A DNA stretch of 64,000 bases from Blasia pusilla (taxonomy: Eukaryota; Marchantiophyta; Marchantiopsida; Blasiales). The first letter of the stretch is position 1. Each line of letters begins with the position of its first letter. The translations under genes and the position numbers were made by a program. Positions 44,373 through 57,000 of the stretch are shown piece after piece. Under the pieces are notes generated by a model that saw only the letters and a list, made by a program, of their open reading frames with translations, was not told the DNA's origin and ran no database searches. The stretch is from contig CM114273.1 in NCBI GenBank assembly GCA_050084515.1, forward strand, positions 22,568,001-22,632,000, written 5' to 3'.

Positions 44373-47300
44373 CGACACCGTGCCAAGTGGATGGGTTTAA
44401 AGAACCCATCCTATGTTCACACGTGTAATTTTTGCAAATTTTTTTATTGACATGAGTATTTTTTAACAAAAGAGCTAACAAGAAGAGTTAAATTTACTAG
44501 ACAATAATTTTTTCACTTGTGCATAATACGGGAAGGATGTTAGTTTTTCAAAATAAGTATGCGGTCTAACTAGTCGGATTAATGGTGTGGAAGATACTAC
44601 AACAATAAACGATGTAGGAATGATTTTGTGGTTTTTAGAAATCTGAGTGGGCATGGGAGTGATTAACCATGGTTGGGAGTTATTTGCGCATTGGGCTAGA
44701 ATTATTAAAATTTACGGTGTGGAAAGTCTTATTAAATATTAGAAAGTATGGGGATGGAAAGTTTGAGAATTTTGAGATGTGTATAGTGGCATAAATGTTG
44801 AGCCAATGCAACAAGCCATTAAGAGGAGGCTGAACTTTCATTGCGATGCATTTGAAGGAGAAGTTTGCAGTGAAAATGGATAGTGCAGATGTCCAAAAGG
44901 TATCAAAGTTAAAGAAGCACTGCTTTTTAAGCCAAAACTTTGAGGAATCTTATAATATAATAGTCTTAATCCTTATAGTCATGTAACATTGATTGAAGTA
45001 GGTGTAGTTGTGATGACAACTTGGGATTGGATTGTAGTAGAGGTTTTACATCCTTGGCAAAGTTAGACAGCTCAGCTCAAGACTCCTTAAGTTGCTTCTT
45101 CAATTCATATAACTCAACAATATTATGCTCATTATCTTGCAATGCAAAATCTAGTAGATTGTTCAAAACGCCAATTTGAGTTGATAGGCTTGAAATATTG
45201 TCTTCAGCAACATCTACTTTATGTAGAATGTCATGTAAGTGTTTGGTAAAGTTGTTGATGACCCATATAGCTGGTTTGAGTATGACACATCAACATCAAT
45301 GTATGGAGAGTCTGCATTATGTTGATTGGAACATTTGCGAGATGCAGTAGAGTCATCTTGATGAAATGGTCCGTGTCGTGTTGGTAAACGTGTACGTACA
45401 TTTGTTTTTTGAAAAGGACAAAAACAAACAGAGTATTAGTTATAATAAAGAATTGAATGTGCTTAAGTGAAAAGCAATTTTATGAGTAGATTCAAAGGAA
45501 AAAGAGGATTGAAAGAAGAATGCATGCTAAAATAGATCCTCAAAAGTACTAAAAAAGAGCATTAAATTTTGTACAACTAATAAGAAAAATTCCATACAGA
45601 TAGAAATCCAAAGGAGCTTTTTTTCCTTGAAGAAAAATTCCTGAAAACTTGAAAGTTGGAATAAAATTTGAATAACCAAACTTTGTTAGGTCCACTCTTC
45701 GACGTTTCTCCTCTTTGATACCAAGGTTGCATGTGGACAAAGTGCGTGTCCACAGACATGCCCATATTGGTGGACTTGCGTCTGTCCTAAGGACTTGTTC
45801 ATGTGGACCCCACCTTCCACTTCTTTCTTATTCCCCCCATTTGCCTTTGTGTTCCATATTTTCCCATTTCTTCCTCCCCCACCTCAATTCCTTCCCCCTT
45901 TAGTGCCCCACTTGCCCTTATCCTGTCTTCCGTCACGAGCTATAAGCATGGGCTCCACCACTTGCAATCCATGTCTGTAGACATATCTAGACTTTTCCAT
46001 CCATGCCCTTCTTAGGGATGGATTGGACCATTTTTTTGAAACCATGATTGATACCATGGGCAACTAGCAAATCATCATTGAGAAGGTTCGTAAGGTTCCC
46101 TTTCACTTCCATGCAAGCTACCTGTACTTGATCCTTACATGGATAGCCATGATGCCCTACAATGAAGCTTTGAACTTATATGGGAGAACATAGGACTCGT
46201 AGGATCATTAATTTGACTTGAAGAGCTAGGACAAAAAATTATTTCTATGATGATACTAAAATGTAGGAAAATAAATAAAATTATTATCATAATTTGCTAT
46301 ATATATATATATATTGTGTATGGGGTTGGATGACTTTGTTTATTTCGTAATTATGTTGATTTGTATAATCTCTTCTTGTTGGAGTTGATGTTGGCATAAA
46401 ATGGAAATTAATTCTTCTTTTAATGGTTCCACAAATATCTTAAGTGAAACATGAAATGCAAACTTTTCTAATGATTTTCTTAGGAATGGATTGTCATTTG
46501 AGACTACTTGATTGTGGATACAAAATCTCTATCATTTTGTGGCAATCTCAAGCCATTTAGCCGTTGAGGAATTTGGAAGATGTATACACAGGAGAAGAAA
46601 TTGATAAAAATCCTCTTTTTAGTGGCTAAATATCCATCAAAATTTATCGTTGTTGCCAATGAGTTTAGGTTTGAAGGGAGAGTAAAATATTTAAAAACCA
46701 ATTCAACCTTGTTTCTTGCTTGGTGGGTCTTCCCATTACCTTTATCTATGGTGCCTTTTCACTAGTTATTTATGCGTATTGGCCATTTAACAGTCAATGA
46801 TCGCATAAATTTGTGGAAATTTTAAAGGAATCAATTCGCCTTGCTTGCGTGTTTGAATGACTTTCACTTTCAACACAATCAAAATTTTCGTGTAAAAATA
46901 CTATTGTTTCCTAAATGGTTAATTAATGCAAATTAAGCAAAGGAGTTAGGGGATATCTTGTAGTTGGAAACCATCTTAAGATTTTGGGAGAGCTTAAGAT
47001 GGAATCCCAAAATCTCTAATACATTACTAAGAGTTTAATAGCAAAGTAGTTTGATTAGGTGACGTATTCATTGCAAGACAAACTAGTTTTGAATTCAACG
47101 AAGTTAGAGATTTTAAAAGGCACTGTAATTCATTATTAAACTATCTTATCGTAGCTAGTAATTAGCCATCTTGAGGAAAATCATAGAGACTAATGTTGTG
47201 CATATTGAAAGATGTCTATTCGTTAAAAAAAGTGATATTGAAGGTTATTATATTAATAGTAAAATGTTTGAAGTATTTTTCAAGAATTTTATCACTAGAG

Positions 47301-48009
47301 TATATGTATTTGAGGTCTTTTTTAGAGAATTGATTTCAGAAATTAGACTTCCCATATATATTATTTCCAAATGTAGGCATATGGACAATCCATATTTCCA
47401 ATAGTTGAACTTTCCTAGTTGATTTTTCCTCTGGAATTTTTCCTCCTTAACTCTATTTATCACTTATGAACTTCTTTCATATCCCTCCAATAACTCATAC
47501 CAAGCTTCGATATTTTCTAAAATAATAAGTTTTTTTTACAAAAATTTTAAATTAAAATGTTTGTATTAAAATGTTATAACTCAAATATGAAATAGATATC
47601 CAACTAGTTTTCTAGCTGAGATTTTATATAAATTAATAAATGATATGTGCTTAGCAATTATTAAAGTCCGCTTGGAATGTTGGAAACACATGCTTGTTTG
47701 GAGGTGAAGACGTTATGAGAAGGCCAAAATCAAGAGGTTTGATGCTTGAATAAGACAACCATCATCCACATATAACATGTATGGCTCAGATCGACACGTT
47801 TAACCATATCTGATTTTTTCTTGCAGTTTTTATTTAAGGCGAAAAAGTAGATAACATCAAGAAATCATGAAGTCTTTTTCTTCAAAGAAAAGATTCCAAA
47901 GAAATCAATTTTTTTTCTAAAACTTCCTTCGTATTTGATCCAATAGTAACAAGATAGAAGTTATTGCATAGTGAGTGAGGAATTGAATGCTTATGGTTTA
48001 GAGAAAAAA
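44373..48009. other. AT-rich intergenic DNA
   Basis: Apart from the coiled-coil fragment listed below, no gene is recognisable. An (AT)n microsatellite of about 20 bases lies near 46293-46313. Open frames at 46504-46765 and 47171-47463 look like AT-rich chance frames. Confidence 0.45.
45085..45400 (-). pseudogene. Fragment of a coiled-coil-type protein, family unknown
   Basis: On the minus strand about 45240-45085 reads HKVDVAEDNISSLSTQIGVL then LLDFALQDNEH and VELYELKKQLKES with heptad-like spacing, ending at a stop. Upstream a different frame (about 45400-45245) is open and polar (DSTASRKCSNQHNADSPY). A single frameshift would link them. It may be a gene scrap or a transposon accessory protein; no family can be named. 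Confidence 0.3.
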
Positions 48010-48480
48010 AAGTTTGTTTGTTGACTATTTGAATCTTATAACTAATGTGGGACCAAAGGTCATTATGCTAAAGAACGCTTCATGTTTGGAGTTCTTTCAC
48101 AAGATAATTATGCAGAGCATTACCAATGTGACAAGCAAGTTTTGAGCACGAACACATCATGGAGTTACAGAGCTTGAGTACCAATGGTAAAGAATGGTAT
48201 GTTGATCCAATAGTATAAAATCATATCGATTCCTGTGACTGCTTTGAAGAATGGTTAACAAATATAGAACCATTCAAGACTCTAATAATTGTTTTGAAAG
48301 GAGATAATACAAAACATCATATTAATCATATAGGTAGAATTCTTATTGTCCTTCTATCCTCTAGCACCAATGCTTTGGGAGTGTATCTACTGTGGAAGGA
48401 GCCTCTTGAAAAACTAGAGAAGATCTCTAGGATACATATATACATACTACTTGCCATTTTCAACATAAGTAAGATCATAG
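48010..48480 (+). pseudogene. Ty1/Copia gag-protease fragment
   Basis: CGTKGHYAKE at about 48056 is a CCHC zinc knuckle missing its last Cys (Arg instead). About 130 bases on, EWYVD is followed by PIV where Copia proteases have WYLDSGA, then NHID, and NIEPFKTLIIVLKGDN and HINHIGRILIV (about 48255-48345), the conserved stretch after the Copia protease site. Several stops and frame changes occur. No integrase or RT follows, so it is a short fragment. Confidence 0.65.
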
Positions 48481-48653
48481 AAAAAAATTTCTAAGGTGTG
48501 TAGAGGGATGTATCACTATCACATGTTCTTTCATGTTTCATTAGTGATCCACTAATCTGGTTGTCCAAAAAATCAAAAAGATATTTTCTTTTTGTATGTG
48601 TAATGAAAAAATTTGTACAAATCAAGAACTTTTTCTCTTAAGAATACACTAGC

Positions 48654-48696
48654 GCACATATTTAAATAGGTTTAAATTACCTATTTAAATATGTGC
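48654..48696. repeat. 18-bp perfect inverted repeat with 7-base loop
   Basis: Arms 48654-48671 and 48679-48696 are exact reverse complements, AT-rich, around TTAAATT. It lies between the Copia fragment and the LRR gene's upstream region. Confidence 0.85.
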
Positions 48697-48699
48697 AAA

Positions 48700-51051
48700 T
48701 TCTAGGCTGAGCAAATCCTATTGGCTTAGAGCCTTAGGGTGTCAAAACCCTAGGAGTTGGAAAAATAAAAAAACACTCTCCTATAATGATATCTCCTATA
48801 ATGATAACTACTGTAATCCAAAATAATCGACTGATCATATCTCGAGTAAAAATGTCTAGTGTAAGATAGATTACAAAATGAGAAAGCACTTTCTAACTCC
48901 AATAATAATATAAATATATACATAAATATATTTTCATATTAATTTTATAACCTTCTCTTTTATTAGTTAGAAAATAGTGATTAATTTGGATTCCCACCGA
49001 AATCATTTCATACCGACTAATTAATTCGTGTAGAATCTTACGGCGTCCGAGTGGAACAGTGTAATTCGTCTACGTCTAACGGAGTGCTCATTCCTGGGCT
49101 TATTGTTAACGGTGATTAGGGCCGAGCCGCCACGAATTAGGCAGAGAAGAGGTTCCGAGGGAGCGCTATTCTTGGAGGAGAGTAACGGCGTTAACAAACA
49201 ACCGGCCGCTTGCAGCTCCAACTGGTTTGTCCGTCTTGCTTCGAGGTCTTTGGCTGAGGCAAATGCCGCATGATTCTCGCGAGAGGAGCCTTGTTGCGGA
49301 ACTCTGCGCGGCTTCGGAACTCACACACAGCTGTGCTGCGGGCGGGTGGTGCTGCGCGCACCAAAGCGACCTAACAGGCGACTGGCAGCGAGGTGAGCAG
49401 TGCACGGTGCAGGCACGCTTGATTTTATTCCTGTGAGTGGGCAGATTCTCGAACTGCGTGAATTTTTACAGGATATTTGGAGCCGAATGTCGGGTCAATC
49501 GTGTTCTTTTGTTTGTGCCTTTCTTGACAAGCAGACTCGACAGACACTACTATTTGTTCCAGTTTATGTGACAGTTTCTTTTGCGTTAGACTCGTGGCTT
49601 ATTACGGTGTAGAGGTATAGGGAGTGTAGAATGGTGGTGTAGAGGGTACATTTCAGTATATAGTACGTAGAATGTTGTTCTTCTGCGAGTTTGTCCCTTT
49701 GTGCATGTGCGATGGACGCGCTCGATTTGGCAACCAGAGGACCTGTGCTGGAAAGGCACCATTGTTCTCTTCTATGTGACCGGTTGTTTCGCGTAAGAGA
49801 ACGCCTTCCGAAGAGAGTACTATTGGGAGACATGGCTTGGAGTCCGTGTCCATTTGACAATATGTGTGTGTGTGTTATATGAAGTGAGTGAGCTGACAGA
49901 GGTAATGCTGACGGATCATGCCTGCTAAAAATGAAGACGTTGTCCTGTGTTGTGATTGTCGTGTAATCTGTTCGTTCGACCTCGAGTGTCCACTTGTTAA
50001 GAGCGTGAGCAAATGGGAGGGACAAGTTGTTCTCCGCTGACCACTGGTTGTGCACTGGCTGGAGTGGAAATTACTGGTTCGGAGCCCGATATCGAATTGG
50101 ATCGTCGGAGCGGTGGATATGATAGATCCACCGCAGTAGAGGCACTTTTAATCGTCAGCTGTGTTCTATAATTGTGAATTATCTCAACACGGAGATCGGA
50201 TGTCTGGAGACGACATCTAAGTATAAGTCTGTCAGTTGCCAGGGAATGTAAGAAGAGATCCATTCCTGTAGAGGTTTTATAGGATATATACTCCTGTGTT
50301 TGATCGTTCACTACTTTGCCGTTCACAACAAGATAGGTTGTTTTTGAATCGGAGCCGATGATAACTTCTACGGTCGAGAGTTTGCACGCGATCGACAATG
50401 TGAACACCATATAGAGAAAAACAAACCGTGAACTCGTGCACTTATTGTTATCAGGTACCGTAATAAGAGTGCGACCTTAGACCTCACAACCTGGTGGGTC
50501 GGACGGCGAATAGCAGTCGTCGGTAGGGAATCTAGGCAGTTTTGAAGCGAAAAAGTGAACTCGTATTGCGTGCTTTCATTCGAGTATGTTCCAAATTCTC
50601 GAAGGTTACATTCTTTCGAACTTTAATGTCTATCTTGAGTCGATTTGCATTGAATAGGCGTATCGCAACACTGTTTGTCATATATAATAGTCAGCTCACC
50701 ATCAGCGGGCACGCACTCGCTACTGCGGACGAGCTATGCGCACAAGCAAGATTAGATAGTACTTTCTAGAGCATGCCACTGCGTCATATTCCTGGATATA
50801 AGATCTAATGTCCGAATATCGGTGACCACTCACAGCTTCGATGGAGAATCCTGATACTTTGAAACTGGAACTCGGGCCAAGGGAAGCTTGCTGAAGCCTT
50901 CTCGGAGGCAAAACTGATTCTCTGAACGCACGGCCATGCCAAAGTGGATGCGGAAATGGTTCGTGAAGGTCGTTCGGGGTCCATTTTCTTCATGCGTGTT
51001 GACGTACAACGTGCTTTGTGGATGCAGATTCGCTTCAGTGTACAATCCACC
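48700..51051 (+). promoter_or_regulatory. Upstream region of the LRR gene; possible leader exon and an unsupported minus-strand frame
   Basis: Base composition rises sharply in GC at about 49030. A good splice donor (GCAGCGAG then GTGAGC) lies at 49393, so 49230-49392 may be a non-coding first exon of the LRR gene. An open minus-strand frame of 137 codons (49997-50410) starts MVFTLSIACKLSTVEV and contains TTYLVVNGKVVNDQ. It is longer than expected by chance but has no recognised family, and I cannot tell whether it codes. Nothing else is supported. Confidence 0.3.
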
Positions 51052-54000
51052 ATGATCGGAGTATGGGGGCTTATCGTCCCGTTGATATTGTTCACGCTTC
51101 AACTTCCAACGTCAACCGCTGATCAGATTCTACCATCTCCTGTTGATCAGCATTATCACCATCCCACGGCCGAAGAAATCATAGAATACCAAAGTGATTC
51201 CTCTATATTGACGTTACCCAAGAAACGATTAAGATATTCAACGCTAATAATTAACAATGTCCAAACGGTAACACTGTTTCAGAGCATTTGCAAAGAGTTG
51301 AACCTCACCTAAAAGACCTCTTCGCAATGTGATGGTAAGCAAATGATAATCCGAACCTTTCACTCGGTGGATCACCAGGCGTCCGATACTCTTTCACTGT
51401 CATGGCTCGATTGCAAAGATGCAGTGAGCACTTCAGGACCTCTTGCTCAAGCTGTAAGCTGTTTCTTGTGCAGCTGAAGCGCTTCTGAAATTCAAAGATG
51501 GCTTGGCCAATCCTAAAGCCCTGGAGAGCTGGCACGGACGCGAGCCCTGCTCCGGCCGCTGGGAGGGCATCGTCTGCTCTCCCAATAAGACTTCTGTGGT
51601 TGAAATGTGTGTTCTCAACCCTCTCTGATGATGTCTTGCTATTATGTTGTGATCAAGAATCCGCGTCTTCTTCAGGTGAGGTTCACGTTGCAGCGTAGCC
51701 CAAAGGGCTTACACGCGTTATGCCGCACTTAGATTCTAGCCATAGATGGAACAAGACAATTAAAGTCGTTCTTTCAAATTGACAATAACGGGCATTAAGC
51801 GTCGGAGAAGACTTCAGCACCAATTTCTCAATTTTCACAGCATAAACATACGGTGGAAAGACAAAATGCTAAATCTAAGATAGAAACATTTGAAAGAGTG
51901 CATCGAACTTAATAAGCTTGTTTCTACTTTCCTCTGCATCATACAAGTTGTAACGCAGAAACTCAAATATCTCCCTCCTATTACAGATCACTATGGGTAG
52001 TGCTCGAAATCAGACGTAGTTTTTGAGGCTCAGTGAACTCAAGTCCGCACTGGTGAATATCATTTTCATAGGTTGCGCGTTTAAGCTCTAGTTTGTGGCT
52101 CGAGATCTTATATGATGGACTTGGAACGCAAGTCCAGCGTTCTTCGCACACGAAAATGTCATGGCAGTGTGTCAGATTTTGAAGGCGTAGCGATTATGGT
52201 TAGAAAGAAGAGCAATTCTATTATGGTCCACACGGTGAATGAACATAGAAAGGTAGGCATAAATTGAAATTTACAAAATGGGCCCTTATCTTCCCGCAGG
52301 TCTTTACAAGGAGACAGTTTCTGGGGCCCTTTTCCTGAAGTAAGTTCCTGCCCCACCTGCACTGACATAGTTCGGTTTCCCATGCGGACCTTCGTCTCGT
52401 AAGCCATTCTATGAATTATGGTGGCGCAATCATGACATTACATTCGTTAGTCGTAATTCGTGTCGTTGCTCACTAGCTTTGGTCCGAATAACTGAAGATA
52501 CCTGATCTTCAAATGTGCAGAAGGAGATGAAAAACCTGAATTTCTTGGAAAGTCTCGTGGTAATGAACACTGCTTTCAGCGGCACAATACCACAGACCAT
52601 CCAGAATATGAAAAAGCTGAAGACGTTGTAAGTAACACAATTCTACAGTGAGAGGCTTCTGCCGCAATTGTTCAAGGAGTCATTTTGCACTATCATGCCG
52701 CGGTTGTGACTGCTTGATCTCTTCCAACGAGTAGTTTGAGCCGGCATCAGTGGTAAATGTACAGCGTCTACTCTGTCTAGAACACAAGATCGGTGAAAGT
52801 TTACCGTAATTGACACTGGCTCGCTCGGCCCTTCCTTGTCGTTCTTCTCATCGTGCAGGATCATTTCCAAAAATCCACTTCTGTCTGGGCTCTTTCCTGA
52901 GGGCATCTTCCACATCAACAGCATTCAGAAATTGTGAGACACCATCCGTAATACCCAAGCTTTGTTGCGACTTTGTGGGGGTGTGTATCAACGCTACAAC
53001 AGTGTACTACGTACATCATATAAATTTAATGGGAACTGCTCTGACGACACCACAATCCCCCAGCTAGGAGTGCTCCAGTGTAAAGGATTATGACTGTAAG
53101 GGCAACTGAAGCGGCATGATTTCCTGTGTTACTGGAAGAGCTAGATTCCAGACAACACAAAAGCTAATTCCTTCTCAGTAAATATCAGTCTGTTGTTTCC
53201 GAGAAACTAGCAATCGCAGCCTTCCTAGCGACAAGTGGACGTTCCGCTCGTAGAAGTGGAGCCGATAGACATCAGACATAGGGGACAATCGAAGAAAATG
53301 GACGATGAATAGAGCGATGAGAAATCTTGACCATTTATGCGTCGTGTGGGTTTCAGGGATTTGTCATGGAACAATTTGACAGGTTGCTTGCCTGGAGCTC
53401 CAGTGCTAATACCGTGAGGCTCTGACTCTCCCCATTCACCAAGTTTTGGAAGTTCGATGCAGTTCCATATAGGAAAGGTTGGGAGGTGTAGATTATTATT
53501 AGTCAATCCTACGATGAATGAGTGTGCAAAGTGCAGACGAAGAAAGGAAGAAGGCGTTCTACTAGTTATCCATCTTCTCAGAAATTATTAAATCCCCATT
53601 TCCTAGCCGGGAGGATATGTAATGACCGATCAGATGACTCCTTAAATTTCTCTCTGGTGCTGGAACCACAAAACAGTTCCAAAAGATTCACGGTTCTGGT
53701 TTTTTTGCTTTGGCGTTGAACGTCGTGACGTGCGCGAAAAGCAGTAAACTGAACAGAAATGCGCAGCCTCTCTATTTTCAAGAAATTTTCTGCGCATGCT
53801 GTGGTGCAAGCTGATGATTGGTCGCTGTCCGATGTTGCAGATCTATGACAACCAACTCGTCTCTGTTCATGCCTGTGTAAGTTGGCACTTGCCCAAACTG
53901 TCATCAGCGATGCCGCCGCCTAAAGCTACTCTGGTTGAAAATTATGTGCTCGAGGAAAGAAAGGATTGCTTCAAAGAGATATAATTTGAGTAAATGGACA

Positions 54001-57000
54001 AATATTGGAAGAGCAAAGCTGTTAGGAATGTCTATCTATCAATTTTAGGAAACGCTCCGAAGACCTATTTCCAACGAGTTCGCTTTTAAGAATCACCGAT
54101 TGCATTTATCATGCTCTTCTATATAAATTTCCATATCCTCCTGACAGGAACTGGTCTCAAATTTTCCCGCCATCACCACCTCTTTTTGGACCCAACTTCA
54201 CTTTGGTTTGGTAAGTTTAACTCCGGGATTTTGGAGATTGGAGGTGATCGCTTCTTGCAACGCTGCATGTTTGTTCATTCATTCTATGTGGACGGTTAAG
54301 CAGGAAGGTAGGAAATATCAATTCAAAGCTTGTGGGTAGTTGAGAGCATTGAAAAAGATTGTGATTACTCTGAATTGTTTAACTTCAGCTAACTTTTGAT
54401 TTGGACTTCTTATTCAGGCCGCCTCTTTTCAACTGGACCTGGCCGATGCCCACTCCTGCACCAAGTCATAATCTCTTTAACTGGACATGGCCGATGCCCA
54501 CTCCCGCACCAAGTCACGATCTCTTGAACTGGACATGGCCATCTCCTCTGCCACCGTTCCTCAATTGGACTTGGCCATCTCCTGTACCTCCTCTCTTCAA
54601 CTGGACATGGCCGTACCCTGGAACTCCAGTACCACCTCTCTTCAACTGGACGTGGCCGCATCCTGCCATTTCAGCACCTCCTCTTCTCAACTGGACTTGG
54701 CCATCGCCCGCACCTCCAGCACCTCCTCTTTTTAACTGGACTTGGCCATCACCTGCACCTCCCGCACCACCACTATTCAACTGGACATGGCCATCACCTG
54801 CGCCACCACTCTTCAACTGGACTTGGCCACCTCCCGCACCACCACTATTCAACTGGACATGGCCATCACCTGCACCACCTGCACCACCACTATTTAACTG
54901 GACTTGGCCATCCCCTGCACCTCCAGCGCCACCTCTGTTCAACTGGACATGGCCGTCACCTGCACCTCCAGCACCTCCTCTCTTCAATTGGACTTGGCCA
55001 TCTCCTGCACCTCCAACGCCACCTCTCTTCAACTGGACATGGCCGTCGCCTGCACCTCCAGCACCTCCTCTCTTCAATTGGACTTGGCCGTCTCCTGCAC
55101 CTCCAGCTCCACCGCTCTTCAACTGGACATGGCCGTCGCCTGCACCTCCAGCACCTCCTCTCTTCAATTGGACTTGGCCGTCTCCTGCACCTACAGCTCC
55201 ACCACTCTTCAACTGGACATGGCCGTCGCCTGCACCTCCAGCACCTCCTCTCCTCAACTGGACTTGGCCATCTCCAGCACCTCCTGCACCTCCTCTCTCC
55301 AATTGGACATGGCCATCCCCTGCACCTCCAGCTCCACCACTCTTCAACTGGACATGGCCGTCACCTGCACCTCCAGCACCTCCTCTCTTCAATTGGACAT
55401 GGCCGTCACCTGCACCTCCATCACCTCCTCTCTTCAACTGGACTTGGCCTTCTCCTGCACCTCCAGCACCTCCTCTCTTCAACTGGACATGGCCGTCGCC
55501 TGCACCTCCAGCCCCTCCTCTCTTCAACTGGACTTGGCCGTCCCCTGCACCTCCAGCGCCACCACTCTTTAACTGGACATGGCCGTCGCCTGCACCTCCA
55601 ACACCTCCACTCTTCAACTGGACATGGCCGTCTCCTGCACCTCCAGCTCCACCACTCTTCAACTGGACATGGCCGTCGCCTGCACCTCCAGCACCTCCTC
55701 TCTTCAACTGGACATGGCCCTCTCCAGCACCTCCTTCACCTCCCCTCTTCAACTGGACATGGCCGTCGCCTGCACCTCCAGCACCTCCTCTCTACAACTG
55801 GACCTGGCCATCTCCAGCACCTCCTGCACCTCCCCTCTTCAATTGGACATGGCCGTCGCCTGCACCTCCAGCACCTCCTCTCTTCAACTGGACCTGGCCA
55901 TCTCCAGCACCTCCTTCACCTCCTCTCTTCAATTGGACTTGGCCGTCCCCTGCACCTCCAGCTCCACCACTCTTCAACTGGACATGGCCTAATTCCACAG
56001 CTCCTCCCATGTTCAACTGGACTTGGCCATCACCCGCACCTCCTGCTCCTCCTCTCTTCAATTGGACTTGGCCATCTCCCGCACCTCCAGTACCACCCGT
56101 CTTCAACTGGACCTGGCCATCCCCGGCGCCTCCGGCACCTCCTCTCTTCAATTGGACTTGGCCATCTCCCGCACCTCCATCACCTCCTCTCTTCAACTGG
56201 ACCTGGCCATCCCCATCCCCAGCGCCTCCGGCTCCTCCTCTCTTCAACTGGACTTGGCCTTCTCCAGCACCTCCGGCACCTCCTCTCTTCAACTGGACTT
56301 GGCCTTCTCCAGTATCTCCAGCTCCTCCTCCCTTCAACTGGACTTGGCCTTCTCCAGCACCTCCTCTCTTCAATTGGACTTGGCCACCTCCAGCACCTCC
56401 AACACCTCCTCTCTTCAACTGGACTTGGCCGTCTCCAGCACCTCCATCACCTCCTCTCTTCAACTGGACTTGGCCTTCTCCTGCACCTCCAGCACCTCCT
56501 CTCTTCAACTGGACATGGCCGTCGCCTGCACCTCCAGCCCCTCCTCTCTTCAACTGGACTTGGCCGTCCCCTGCACCTCCAGCGCCACCACTCTTTAACT
56601 GGACATGGCCGTCGCCTGCACCTCCAGCACCTCCTCTCTTCAACTGGACATGGCCCTCTCCACCCCCTCCATACGTACAATCACCACCACCAAGTCCTCC
56701 TCTGTTTAACTGGACGTGGCCATCCCCAACACCACCTCTATTTCAATGGCCATCTCCGGCGCCTCCTCTCTTCAACTGGACATGGCCTAGTCCTATGCCT
56801 AATGCGTAAGTATACAGCTGATTTTGACAACTCCAAAGAACGAAAATAAAAATCTTTTCTATTATTCCGTCGTTAACAACATGCTATCCTAAAGTGGTCA
56901 CCACCTCTACGGAACCGGTTTCTGTTTCTAGCCTTCCGTACGTTGCTAATTTCCTTAAGATTCCAAGAATGTTTTTCTTTTCTTTTCTTTCTGAAACGAA

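Noticed and set aside
50944-51051. The ATG at 50944 as start of the LRR protein
   Set aside because: It would bury the hydrophobic signal peptide 36 residues inside the protein. The ATG at 51052 puts the signal sequence at the N-terminus.
54401-54417. ATG at 54401 as the start of an 802-residue independent protein
   Set aside because: An acceptor (TTATTCAG) lies between this ATG and the repeats. The exon at 54148-54210 joins in phase, creating the expected Trp, so the ATG is intronic.
54514-55752. A 412-codon minus-strand frame of [14 protein letters not shown]-type repeats, and a similar one at 55792-56643
   Set aside because: It is the antisense shadow of the NWTW repeat exon. A 45-bp period keeps several frames open at once, and only the plus frame links in phase to flanking exons.
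56806-56809. TAA at 56807 as the true stop of the repeat protein
   Set aside because: The stop is part of a GTAAGT splice donor, and splicing to 57096 restores a sensible Asn-Ala-Ser-Asn-Ile-Ser continuation and then LRR exons.
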